Assembly: GCA_014874485.1 (NCBI GenBank)
Contig: JADBJK010000029.1
Span: 1 to 36,265 of the forward strand
Source: Chloroflexota bacterium
GTDB taxonomy: Bacteria > Chloroflexota > Anaerolineae > DTLA01
Direction of reading: 5' to 3'
Length of the DNA stretch: 36,265 nucleotides
The position numbers and the translations under genes are program-made. Shown piece by piece: positions 15,109 through 23,683 of this stretch; position 1 is the first letter of the stretch, and each line of letters begins with the position of its first letter. The notes beneath the pieces are model-generated. The model did not search any database and was not told the origin of the DNA. It saw only the letters and a list, made by a program, of their open reading frames with translations.

Positions 15109-17694
15109 TTGGAGGCAGAACGCATTCTGTTAGACGCGCTAGCCGGTTTGTGGCATGACATCGGCAAGTTTGCTCAGCGGTCGGGTGAGGGCACGCACGA
15201 ACTCTGGGATCAGGAAGCGGAGCGCGACCTAGGCTATCGGCATGCTCTCGCCAGCGACGACTTTGTGGGCCGGCATGTGCCCAGACAGTGGCAGGCGCAA
15301 CTGGCCGGCGTACGATACCATCACCGTCCGGCAAGCGCGCGCTCCATCAGCGACGATGCCTACCGGCAAGCGTGCCTGGTGCAGGTGGCAGACTGGCTAT
15401 CCAGCGAGGAACGCGAGGCAAGCACAGAGGCGGGCGAGGCGAGGTTGCGTTCACCCTTGAGTCGCCTTGCAGGGTATGAGGTCCCTTGGTACTTCCGGCT
15501 TGCACCCTTATCAGGTCGCACCGAAGATCTCTTTCCCGAGTTGCTGACCGAGAGCCAAGGAGCGCCAGACCGGGCGTACCGTGCCTTATGGGAGCAGTTT
15601 GAGCACGCAAGTTCCTTGCTTCGCACGGATGGCGTGCACAAGATGGACCTGCGCGCATTCACAGAGACCGCATACTTCCTCCTGCAAGAGTACGCATGGT
15701 GCGTGCCCTCTGCATACTATGGCCAAGTGCCGGATGTGAGCCTGTTTGACCACGCTCGGACTACGGCGGCTATCGCGGCGTGCCTGACCGCGGATGATCG
15801 CGATGCGGAGTGGATAAACCGTCTCAGTGAGGCGCTGCTCGGTTCCGGCGGCGACATACTGGACGAGCCTGTGGCAGTGTTGGTTGGAGGTGACCTCACG
15901 GGATTACAGCGATTCCTTTACACGATCGCTTCAGAAAACGCCGCCAAGTCCTTGCGTGGGCGTTCGGTCTACCTGCAGTTGCTCAGCGAGGTTGTAGCGG
16001 AGTACGTCTTGGATAGACTGGGCCTCCCGCTGACGAATCTCCTCTACGTCGGGGGCGGTACCTTCTATTTGCTGGTTCAGACCACTTGGCAAGGCGCCGC
16101 CTCTGATCAGAGACTGAGGGCCATTCAGAGGGAGGTCGCCGAGAAACTCGTAAAGGCACATGGCGGTGCTCTGGGTCTCGCGCTGGCGTTTACGCCGATC
16201 ACCAGCAGAGAGTTCGCGAAAGAACGATTCCACGAGGCCTGGGGTCGGCTTCACCAAAAGATTCGCCGGGAGAAGGAGTTTCTGCTCGGCAGTCTGGACG
16301 CCACAGACCTAGCCAGGCTCGTCGGGAGCGGCATGGGGATGGGGGGCGAGAACGGCTCCTGCGAGGTTTGCGGAGAGGAGACGCCGGATAAGGCCACGGG
16401 ATCGGTTTGCTCCCTGTGCCAGTCTCTGGAGAAACTCGGCATGCAAGTGGCCCGCGCGAACTATTTGCTGCTGGCCGAGGTCAACGACGCTTCTGAACAG
16501 CACGTTACTGGCTCCTCCTGGCACACTGTAATGAGGACGTTTGGGCGCAGTGTGCACTTCTTGGAGAACTTTGAAGAAATCAGAGACGTTGCACGGGATG
16601 TTCTTGACCGTGCGGCGCGAATCCGTCTGCTATGGCTTTCCAAGCGCGAGGAGGACTTGGCCGACCGGGTGAGAAGCCTGGGAATCGGGGTACCGATCTC
16701 CCTGGGTTACCGTCCTTTTGCCCAGTTGGTACCATGGCGCGACGCGGACAGGCGACAGATAAGCACTTTTGATGACCTCGCCAAGCAGGCGAACGGCATA
16801 GCACGGTGGGGTGTTCTCAGGATGGACGTGGACGATCTTGGGAGGCTGATGCGCGAAGGTTTCCGCAGCGGGGATGCGCAGAGCACATCCGGTTACCTGA
16901 CCATCTCCAGGTTGGCCTCCCTGTCATTTGCCCTGCGAGTGTTCTTTGACAAGTGCGTGCCGTGGGCCGCCATGCGACCCGATTCAGACGCGGCGAGCGA
17001 CGTGCGGCCAGGGGCACAACACCCCGCTCGCCTGTATCTGCAGTATGCGGGAGGGGACGACCTGTTCATGGTTGGCGCGTGGGATGCACTCCCGACCGCG
17101 GCGGCGAAGATACAATCCGCGTTTCGTGAGTTCGCTTGTCGGAATCCAGCGGTAACCATCTCTGCCGGCATCGCCCTGTTCCCGGCCAAGTTCCCGATTT
17201 ACCAGGCGGCGCGGGTTGCGCACGAGGCTCTAGATTCCGCCAAGGCCCGTGCCTCAATTGTTGCGTTCCCAGGAGACAGTGTAACCCACGGGAAGAATGC
17301 CATCCATTTCCTCGGAGTATCGCTGGACTGGGATGCTTTCCGGAGCGTCCGCGAGCGCGCCGATCGCCTTGCGCAGTGGGTGGACGATGGACTGGTCCGC
17401 AAGAGCCTGATTCAGCGCGTGCTCCGGATTCTGTACGAGTGGCAGTCGGGCAGACAGCGTAACATCCGACAGGGGCGCTTGCGCCAACGCCAGCGGTACA
17501 TCGGCCCGTGGGTATGGCATGCGACCTATCAGTTCGGCCGCGCGGCTTCGGAGATAGACGTGCCCGAAATCAGGCAAGAAGTGCGCCAGTGGGCTGGCGA
17601 GTTGCTCAATGACGAGCGCAACATTGTGCGCCTTGGCCTGGCGGCCCGTTGGGCTGAACTTCTCACTCGGAAGCGAGATGACAAGCAGCAGTAG
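15109..17694 (+). CDS. csm1: Cas10/Csm1, large subunit of type III-A CRISPR complex
   Basis: The protein is about 861 residues. An N-terminal HD domain (LWHDIGKFAQ; DNase in the family) comes first, then a zinc-binding segment with paired CxxC motifs (from Cys418) and two palm domains. The second palm has YAGGDDLF with GGDD at 648-651, the site that makes cyclic oligoadenylates when target RNA is bound. TTG 15109 is chosen because AAGGAGGG (15095-15102) sits six bases before it; an in-frame TTG at 15085 has none. Both HD and GGDD are intact, so ssDNA cleavage and second-messenger synthesis are expected. The CARF-HEPN gene downstream is the likely receptor of that signal. Confidence 0.96.
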   Translation: MEAERILLDALAGLWHDIGKFAQRSGEGTHELWDQEAERDLGYRHALASDDFVGRHVPRQWQAQLAGVRYHHRPASARSISDDAYRQACLVQVADWLSSEEREASTEAGEARLRSPLSRLAGYEVPWYFRLAPLSGRTEDLFPELLTESQGAPDRAYRALWEQFEHASSLLRTDGVHKMDLRAFTETAYFLLQEYAWCVPSAYYGQVPDVSLFDHARTTAAIAACLTADDRDAEWINRLSEALLGSGGDILDEPVAVLVGGDLTGLQRFLYTIASENAAKSLRGRSVYLQLLSEVVAEYVLDRLGLPLTNLLYVGGGTFYLLVQTTWQGAASDQRLRAIQREVAEKLVKAHGGALGLALAFTPITSREFAKERFHEAWGRLHQKIRREKEFLLGSLDATDLARLVGSGMGMGGENGSCEVCGEETPDKATGSVCSLCQSLEKLGMQVARANYLLLAEVNDASEQHVTGSSWHTVMRTFGRSVHFLENFEEIRDVARDVLDRAARIRLLWLSKREEDLADRVRSLGIGVPISLGYRPFAQLVPWRDADRRQISTFDDLAKQANGIARWGVLRMDVDDLGRLMREGFRSGDAQSTSGYLTISRLASLSFALRVFFDKCVPWAAMRPDSDAASDVRPGAQHPARLYLQYAGGDDLFMVGAWDALPTAAAKIQSAFREFACRNPAVTISAGIALFPAKFPIYQAARVAHEALDSAKARASIVAFPGDSVTHGKNAIHFLGVSLDWDAFRSVRERADRLAQWVDDGLVRKSLIQRVLRILYEWQSGRQRNIRQGRLRQRQRYIGPWVWHATYQFGRAASEIDVPEIRQEVRQWAGELLNDERNIVRLGLAARWAELLTRKRDDKQQ

Positions 17695-17735
17695 TGTTGC
17701 TCCCAATACTTGGCAAATGAGGAGGTACGAAGGTC

Positions 17736-18173
17736 ATGAACGGTTCAAGACAGGGAGGAAAATCCAGCATTGACGTATCCAGCATCATAGCCCAGGACAA
17801 CCCAGAGAAACTTGTGGAGATGGCCCAGCAGGTTGTGGGGGATGGGGCTCAAGTGAGCACGAGCCAGATACGCAATGTGTTCGGCCCCGTGCGGCGCATC
17901 GCTCTGGAGTGGCCTGAGACCGTGCAGAGCGATGACGAGCGCAAACGGGCCGAGCGCGCCTATCGTCAGGTTGTGCTTCTGAGGCCCAAATTGCGGTACC
18001 TCGCAGCGCGTGACCAGAAGCTCACCGATCTTGCCGACCTGTTGGACAAATGCATTGCGGAGATTCAGAAAGGTGGGAACCTTGCTGAGAGGCGGCTTCG
18101 GTTTGGCAGGTTCGTGGACTTCTTTGAGGCGATTCTCGCCTACCACACTGAGAAGGCAAGAGGGGGCAGGTAG
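17736..18173 (+). CDS. csm2: Csm2, small subunit of the Csm complex
   Basis: The 145-residue, mostly helical protein has family-typical segments QIRNVFGPVRRI, VVLLRPKLRYLAAR and FFEAILAYHTEKA. Csm2 forms the inner filament of the type III-A interference complex and contacts crRNA-target duplex. An N-terminal tail of about 25 residues precedes the core. It lies 41 bp after cas10 with GAGGAGGT upstream, and two bases separate its stop from the csm3 start. Its presence decides subtype III-A (Csm) over III-B (Cmr). Confidence 0.93.
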   Translation: MNGSRQGGKSSIDVSSIIAQDNPEKLVEMAQQVVGDGAQVSTSQIRNVFGPVRRIALEWPETVQSDDERKRAERAYRQVVLLRPKLRYLAARDQKLTDLADLLDKCIAEIQKGGNLAERRLRFGRFVDFFEAILAYHTEKARGGR

Positions 18174-18175
18174 AA

Positions 18176-18952
18176 ATGAACAATGCAAAGCAGGTGAAAC
18201 TCTACGGACGCGTCATCTTGACGGGCACAATCCGCCTTCGGACCGGACTGCACATCGGCACATCAAAGGACACGCTGGAGATCGGCGGCGTGGACGGCCC
18301 CGTCATCCGCAACCCGGTAGACAGGCTCCCCTACATTCCGGGGTCTTCGCTCAAGGGCAAGATGCGCTCCCTTTGGGAAAAGGTCAATGGCGCCGAGCAG
18401 AACAAATCAATTGGCAAAGATGTAACCATCCACGTCTGCTCCAAGCCCGACTGCCGCGTCTGCTCCATATACGGGGCTCCCGGAGAGGAGGCTACTGCTG
18501 CCCCGACGCGGCTGATTGTGCGCGACGTGCCGATGAACCCCGACAGCGTCCCAAGCACGGTAGTAGACTACACCGAGGTCAAGTGGGAAGCAGCGATAGA
18601 CCGGGTAACCAGCGCCGCATCGCCACGTCAGATGGAGCGTGTACCGGCCGGCGCAACCTTCGGCCCGATGGAGATGGTGTTTTCCATCTACATGGAGGAA
18701 GACGTACAGCGGTTCACCGATGTCCTGCGGGCCCTCCAACTGGTGGAAGACGATTTCCTAGGGGGTCAAGGGAGCCGAGGCTCCGGCAAGGTGTCCTTTG
18801 AGAATCTCGCACTTACGGTAAAGGTGGGAGCAGAATACACGGAGCACACCGATGACCGGTTCCGGGGCAAGTCTCTGAAAGATCTCGTAGCCCTGCGGGG
18901 CGAACTTGTGGAGTGGGTTAGGGGTCTGGTGGTGCCGAGTGGAGGTGCGTGA
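18176..18952 (+). CDS. csm3: Csm3, backbone RAMP protein and target-RNA nuclease
   Basis: The 258-residue RAMP protein forms the crRNA-binding backbone and cuts target RNA every six bases. The catalytic Asp of the family (Asp33 in Streptococcus thermophilus Csm3) aligns with Asp40 in IGGVDGPVIRNP. PYIPGSSLKGKMRSL is the conserved loop. A Cys-rich insert (CSKPDCRVCSIYG) probably binds zinc, as in other Csm3 proteins. The glycine-rich C-terminal loop is GGQGSRGSGKV. The stop overlaps the csm4 start. Confidence 0.95.
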   Translation: MNNAKQVKLYGRVILTGTIRLRTGLHIGTSKDTLEIGGVDGPVIRNPVDRLPYIPGSSLKGKMRSLWEKVNGAEQNKSIGKDVTIHVCSKPDCRVCSIYGAPGEEATAAPTRLIVRDVPMNPDSVPSTVVDYTEVKWEAAIDRVTSAASPRQMERVPAGATFGPMEMVFSIYMEEDVQRFTDVLRALQLVEDDFLGGQGSRGSGKVSFENLALTVKVGAEYTEHTDDRFRGKSLKDLVALRGELVEWVRGLVVPSGGA

Positions 18953-20052
18953 TGCCTCTGATCAACCTCAATCCCAGGGGCCCCTTCCATGTGGGTGAGC
19001 ATGTCGGCATTGAGCGGCAGCGCGTTGTCGGCCACATCCCGTCCGACACCATCTTCTCGGCGCTGTTCGCTGCCTGGGCCGCGCTCGGCATGCTGGACGG
19101 GGTGCTATCCCTTCCGTGGGATTCGCAGCCGCCCTTGCTGCTGACGTCGGCGTTCCCGCGCCTCGTCAACCCCTCCGAAGGAGGAGCCGGGGGCACGATC
19201 TTGCGGTTCTACCCGAGGCCCATGGTGCGAATCCGTGCTGACCGGGCGAGGCTGGATGCGCTGGGGAAGGGGCTGACCCGCACGGAGTGGGTGTCCGAGA
19301 CGCTGTTCCGGCGCATGTGTGCGGGCGAGGACGTTACCGCCGCATGTAACGAGCGGTGCTTTACCGCGTTCGCCTGGTTTCACCCGGAAGACCTAGAGCG
19401 CCTTCCTCAGCGCTTGCGCATGGCCGTGGAAGCCGGCGCCGCGTTTTGGACTCGGGATGTGGTGCCGCGGGTAACCCTAGACCGCGTTACCAATGCCAGC
19501 AACCTGTACCATGTGGGTCTGGTGGCATTTGGGCCGGAGGCCGGGCTGTGGTTCTCCGTGCGCCTGCTGCAGCCGGGATTCCGGGACTACCTGACGGCTG
19601 CCCTGACGTTCCTGTCCGACGCCGGCCTGGGGGGACTGCGCTCCACAGGAGCGGGCAGTTTCTCATGGGCCTGGGGCGACGACGAAGAACCTCCCGCTCC
19701 TGGGACGGGGTATGCGGTTACTCTGTCCCGGTATGCTCCCCGCGATGCCAACGAGATCGTTACGGCACTGCAGTCCCCGCACGCGGCCTATCGCTTCGTC
19801 AACGTGGGTGGGTGGTGCCAGGATGATTCGGGGCATTCATGGAGGCGTCGCCAGATTCGCCTCGTGGCCGAGGGGAGCGTCATCGGCGCAACGCCGAGTG
19901 TGGCTCAGGGCAAACTGGCCCCGGTAACCCCTCTCCGTCCGCCCGACTGGAACGACGCAGTGCGTCCCTGGCCTTTCGGCGCGGGCCGTGAGGTTTACCG
20001 CTGGGGGTATGCCTATCTCTGGGGCGTCGGCGCCGACGCTCTGCCGGAGTAG
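18952..20052 (+). CDS. csm4: Csm4, RAMP protein capping the crRNA 5' end
   Basis: The 366-residue RAMP protein (Cas5 group) opens with a strand-and-loop typical for Csm4 (PRGPFHVGEH), followed by IPSDTIFSALFAAW. A glycine-rich loop near GLGGLRSTGAGSFSW recognises the crRNA 5' handle in the family. ATG 18952 shares its A with the csm3 stop and has GGAGG six bases before; a GTG one codon earlier is less well spaced. Csm4 anchors Cas10 to the filament. Confidence 0.92.
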   Translation: MPLINLNPRGPFHVGEHVGIERQRVVGHIPSDTIFSALFAAWAALGMLDGVLSLPWDSQPPLLLTSAFPRLVNPSEGGAGGTILRFYPRPMVRIRADRARLDALGKGLTRTEWVSETLFRRMCAGEDVTAACNERCFTAFAWFHPEDLERLPQRLRMAVEAGAAFWTRDVVPRVTLDRVTNASNLYHVGLVAFGPEAGLWFSVRLLQPGFRDYLTAALTFLSDAGLGGLRSTGAGSFSWAWGDDEEPPAPGTGYAVTLSRYAPRDANEIVTALQSPHAAYRFVNVGGWCQDDSGHSWRRRQIRLVAEGSVIGATPSVAQGKLAPVTPLRPPDWNDAVRPWPFGAGREVYRWGYAYLWGVGADALPE

Positions 20053-20061
20053 GAGGAACGC

Positions 20062-21168
20062 ATGGGCAACGAATTGTTGGAGGCTTGGCGGCTGAACATC
20101 AAGGTGCTCACACCGCTGCACATCGGTACCGGCACGACGCTCACCGATGAATACGACTTCACCGTGCGCGATGGGAAGACTTACCGCCTCAATGTGGACG
20201 CCATTCTGGACGACGTCTGGCCCGAAGACCCTCGGTTGCAGGACAAGATGCTCGGGCAGCCGCCTGCTCAGTTGCTGAGGCCAGAGCACTTTGCCCGACC
20301 TGATGAGTTCTTCTGGTATGTCCTGCAGGGCGAGCCGGTCGGGGCGCGCCGACAGGTGAACGAGTGCGTCAAGGATGCGCAGGGCAGGCCCTACATCCCC
20401 GGCAGCACGCTCAAGGGCGCTTTCCGCACCGCGCTGCTGCTCGGGCTGGAGCCCAACCCGCTCAGAGGGGCGTCGGATTCAAAGGCGACCGACGCGAGGA
20501 AGGCGGCCCAGTCCATGGAGCATCGGTGGTTCGGTCGCTCGCCGAACACCGACATCCTGCGCGCCCTGCGTATTGCGGACAGCACGCCGTGCTCCCAGGC
20601 GTCGCTGCGCCTGCAGCCCATCCAGATGGTGCCCAACCTGGTGGTGAACGTGGAGGCCATCGGCCCCGGCGCCGAGATGGAGGTTGACGTGGGCCTGGAC
20701 ACCTGGCTGCTGGAACAGCGGGGCAAGCGGGGGCTGAACTGGCAGGATGAGGCCCTGGACCGCGTGCGCAAGTTCCTGCAGACGGCTCGCGGCAAAGCAG
20801 GGGAGCGTGTGGCGTTTGAGTACGAGTACCACAAGAAGCGGCACAAGCGGTTCCAGGCGGCAGAGGACGCGGGGTGCCTGGGTTTCTACGAGACGGTCAT
20901 CAAGCGCCTGTTGGACAAGGCCACTCCCGGCTTCCCCATCCAGATCGGCTTCGCCACGGGGTGGCGGGCGAAGACCGTGCTTGGCCTGACCCCCGATGAC
21001 CCGCTCGCTCCCATCATCCGCAACTACAGGTTAGACCGCGGAGGGCATGGGCGCGGCGCCTGGAGAGAGGGCCAGCCTTTCCCGAAGGCGCGGCACGTTG
21101 CGCTGATGGGCGGAGGGCGTTTCCTGCCCGTCGGCTGGGTCTGGGTGCGCCCCACCCCGCTGCGCTAG
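20062..21168 (+). CDS. csm5: Csm5, RAMP protein at the crRNA 3' end
   Basis: The 368-residue RAMP protein has the Csm5 opening strand (NIKVLTPLHIGTGTTL) and the loop PYIPGSTLKGAFRTALL. It caps the head of the Csm filament and helps recruit host nucleases for crRNA 3' trimming in studied systems. ATG 20062 has AGGAGG at 20051-20056, nine bases after the csm4 stop. A Cys-Leu segment near GCLGFYETV continues the C-terminal RAMP fold. Confidence 0.92.
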   Translation: MGNELLEAWRLNIKVLTPLHIGTGTTLTDEYDFTVRDGKTYRLNVDAILDDVWPEDPRLQDKMLGQPPAQLLRPEHFARPDEFFWYVLQGEPVGARRQVNECVKDAQGRPYIPGSTLKGAFRTALLLGLEPNPLRGASDSKATDARKAAQSMEHRWFGRSPNTDILRALRIADSTPCSQASLRLQPIQMVPNLVVNVEAIGPGAEMEVDVGLDTWLLEQRGKRGLNWQDEALDRVRKFLQTARGKAGERVAFEYEYHKKRHKRFQAAEDAGCLGFYETVIKRLLDKATPGFPIQIGFATGWRAKTVLGLTPDDPLAPIIRNYRLDRGGHGRGAWREGQPFPKARHVALMGGGRFLPVGWVWVRPTPLR

Positions 21169-21206
21169 CCGTGCCGCGCGCCCCAATCCCACACCCGGAG
21201 GATACC

Positions 21207-22439
21207 ATGCGAAAGATTATCACGTTTCTGGGACGCAATCCCAGGGAAACCGAGTACGAGTGGGATGGTAGCACGCACAAGGCCAGGGTCTTTCCCCAGG
21301 TGCTGCGGGAACGACTTGCGGGCCAGTACGACCAGATGCTGGTCTTCGTAACGCAGGGCGCGAGGCAAGAGGTGCTACCCATTCTGAACCCGGACGAAGA
21401 TCCGAAACTGGAGCCGGTGGACATCCCGACCCCGACGGGCGAGGCCGATTACTGGCGTCTGTTTGAGTGCCTTACCGAGCGGGTGGATGAGGGCGACACC
21501 GTCTATTTTGACATCACCCACGGGTTCCGGTCTATCCCGTTCCTGGTCTTCCTGGCGGCTGCGTACCTCCAGGCGGCGAAGAGGGTTACCATTGAGGGCA
21601 TCTACTACGGCGCCCTGGAGATGGGGCAGCCCGCGCCCGTCATTGACCTGTCGCCCTTCGCTTCGCTGCTGGACTGGCTGGCGGCCACCAATCAGTTCAT
21701 CCGCACCGGCAGCGCGGCCGACCTGGCCCAGGTCCTCAGAAGCGGCAAGCCCCAAGGACGCTCCTCCGTCCGCAGCCTGGCCGACAGACTGGAAGGGCTG
21801 TCGCTGGCCCTCATGCTCTGCCGCCCGCTGGAAGCCATGGGGAGGGCTGAGGAATTCAAGGAGGCGCTGGACACCATCTGTGAAGATGAGTCGGTCCTTC
21901 CCGCCCCCTTCCGTCTCCTGCTGGACCGGCTGCAGAACGAGTACGCTGCCAGGGCGCTGGCCAAGCCCGAGGAGAACGTCCGCGAGAACCTGCGCATCCA
22001 ACTGGATCTCCTGGACTGGTACGTGAAGAACAATCAGGTCATCCAGGCCATGGCGCTGGCGCGCGAGTGGGTGGTCAGCGCCCTGGCGTGGAAGGCCACG
22101 GGCCAACTGGTGCTGGACAACAACGAGCGGGAACGGTGGGAGGGCGCCGTCAACGCACTCGTGCCGGGGGGACGCGACAAGGGGCCGAGGGAGTCCCGCG
22201 CGCTCGCCGACCTGGGCCTGTCGTCCGAGGATCAAAAGGCCGTCGGCAAGTTGTGGGGCGGTCTCGGCAATCTCCGCAACGACCTGGCCCATGCGGGCAT
22301 GAGGCCGACGCGCACCAAGCCCGAGAAAATCGTCCGCGCGGCCCAAAAGATCCAGCAGCAAATCGGCGACCTCGCCGAGCGCCTCGGCGTGTGCGCCCCC
22401 TGCCCCGGCGACGACCCCTCACCGGAGGATGCCGCATGA
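21207..22439 (+). CDS. CARF-HEPN CRISPR ribonuclease, TM1812/Csx1-like
   Basis: The 410-residue protein has an N-terminal CARF-like domain: ITFLGRNPRETEY, LVFVTQGA, then the diagnostic FDITHGFRSIPFL (about 101-113) and IYYGALEMG. A helical C-terminal HEPN domain ends with LRNDLAH (R357-x4-H362), the RNase catalytic motif. Such proteins bind cyclic oligoadenylate made by Cas10 and then degrade RNA nonspecifically. It is the only obvious signal-activated nuclease in the locus; there is no csm6. ATG 21207 follows GGAGG with four-base spacing. The stop overlaps csx15. Confidence 0.9.
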   Translation: MRKIITFLGRNPRETEYEWDGSTHKARVFPQVLRERLAGQYDQMLVFVTQGARQEVLPILNPDEDPKLEPVDIPTPTGEADYWRLFECLTERVDEGDTVYFDITHGFRSIPFLVFLAAAYLQAAKRVTIEGIYYGALEMGQPAPVIDLSPFASLLDWLAATNQFIRTGSAADLAQVLRSGKPQGRSSVRSLADRLEGLSLALMLCRPLEAMGRAEEFKEALDTICEDESVLPAPFRLLLDRLQNEYAARALAKPEENVRENLRIQLDLLDWYVKNNQVIQAMALAREWVVSALAWKATGQLVLDNNERERWEGAVNALVPGGRDKGPRESRALADLGLSSEDQKAVGKLWGGLGNLRNDLAHAGMRPTRTKPEKIVRAAQKIQQQIGDLAERLGVCAPCPGDDPSPEDAA

Positions 22440-22822
22440 TCGTCATCAACTTCTCCCACCCGCTGACCGAGGCCCAGCGGGCGCAGATCGCCCAACTCGC
22501 CGGCCAGCCTGTGGAGCGCGTCATTGAGTGCATGCCCCACTTTGACCACGACGCGGCCTTCGCCGAGCAGGCGTGCGCCCTCGTGGACGGCGTGGGCCTG
22601 TCGGCGGCCGAGTGGCAGACCCTGCCCATCCTGCTGGTACCCCCTTCCTACAGCCTCATCGCGGCGGTGGTGCTGGCCGAGTTGCACGGGCGCATGGGGC
22701 GCTTCCCGCCGGTGGTGCGCATGCGGCCCGTGGACAACGGCCTGGCCCCGACCCTCTACGAGGTGGCCGAGATCATCCCCCTGCAGGCGGTGCGCGACGC
22801 GGCGCGGCGGAGGCGGCTCTGA
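22436..22822 (+). CDS. csx15: Csx15, small type III accessory protein
   Basis: The 128-residue protein begins MIVINFSHPLT and has VGLSAAEWQTLPILLV, ELHGRMGRFPPVVRM and EVAEIIPLQAVRD, which I recognise as the Csx15 pattern. It is thought to be a CARF-related protein acting on the cyclic oligoadenylate signal, possibly by binding or degrading it; I am unsure how firmly this is established. Its ATG overlaps the CARF-HEPN stop (ATGA), and its stop overlaps cas6. Tight coupling to the nuclease suits a signal buffer or off-switch. Confidence 0.85.
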   Translation: MIVINFSHPLTEAQRAQIAQLAGQPVERVIECMPHFDHDAAFAEQACALVDGVGLSAAEWQTLPILLVPPSYSLIAAVVLAELHGRMGRFPPVVRMRPVDNGLAPTLYEVAEIIPLQAVRDAARRRRL

Positions 22823-23640
22823 TGGACCTCATCAGCGTCGTGTTCACCCTGCGGCCCGAGCGCGTGGCCACCCTGCCCGGCCACCTGGGGCGCGCCGCCC
22901 ATGCAGCCTTCCTGTCGCTGGTGGCCGCCCGCAACCCGTCCCTGGCCCAACTCCTCCACGAATCCGATGAGACGCGCCCCTTCACCTGCTCGCCGCTGAT
23001 GGGCGAGCGCGTCTCCGGCGCCAATTTCACCGTCTCGCCCGAGCGCACCTACTGGCTCCGCTTCACCAGCATCGCGCCCGTCCTCTCGCCCGTGCTGGCC
23101 GCCTTCGTACAGGACCCGCCGCCCCACCTGGAACTGGAGGGGCTGCGGTTCGCCGTGGAAGGCTGCACCAGCCGCCCCGAAGACCACGGCTGGGCGGGCG
23201 AGGCCCACTACGAACCGATGGCGCTCCGGTGGCTCGGACTCGCCCAGCCGGCGCCCAACCGCTGGCGGCTGGAGTTCGCCACGCCTACCGCCTTCCGCTC
23301 CGGCGGCAAGACGGTGCCCGTGCCGCTTCCCGAACTCGTCTTCTCCAGCCTGGTGGCGCGGTGGAACGCCTTCGCGCCCGTGTTCCTGGACCCCGAGTCG
23401 GTGCGGCGGTACGCGGCCGAGTGCATGGCTCTGCAGGCCTACGACCTGCGCACGCGCGCCGTCGGCGGCAAGGGCGGCTCGTTCCACATCGGCTGCCAGG
23501 GCGAGGCCACCTACGTGGCGCTGAACCGCGACCGGTACTGGCTCGGCGTCATCAACCTGCTGTGCGACTTCGTGTTCTACGCGGGCGTGGGGTATCAGGT
23601 CGCGGCGGGGCTGGGGCAGGCGCGGCGCATCGCCAAATAG
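22822..23640 (+). CDS. cas6: Cas6 crRNA-processing endoribonuclease
   Basis: The 272-residue protein is a Cas6-type RAMP nuclease that cuts the repeat RNA. The C-terminal glycine-rich loop GVGYQVAAGLGQARR is typical, as is the preceding LLCDFVFYAG. The candidate catalytic His is in the N-terminal half but I cannot assign it by eye. ATG 22822 shares a base with the csx15 stop. The expected product from this array is a crRNA with the 8-nt handle ATTAAGAC. Confidence 0.9.
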   Translation: MDLISVVFTLRPERVATLPGHLGRAAHAAFLSLVAARNPSLAQLLHESDETRPFTCSPLMGERVSGANFTVSPERTYWLRFTSIAPVLSPVLAAFVQDPPPHLELEGLRFAVEGCTSRPEDHGWAGEAHYEPMALRWLGLAQPAPNRWRLEFATPTAFRSGGKTVPVPLPELVFSSLVARWNAFAPVFLDPESVRRYAAECMALQAYDLRTRAVGGKGGSFHIGCQGEATYVALNRDRYWLGVINLLCDFVFYAGVGYQVAAGLGQARRIAK

Positions 23641-23683
23641 CCCTTCGCCGCGGCTTCGTTTGGCCCTGACGTAGGAGGCCGTC

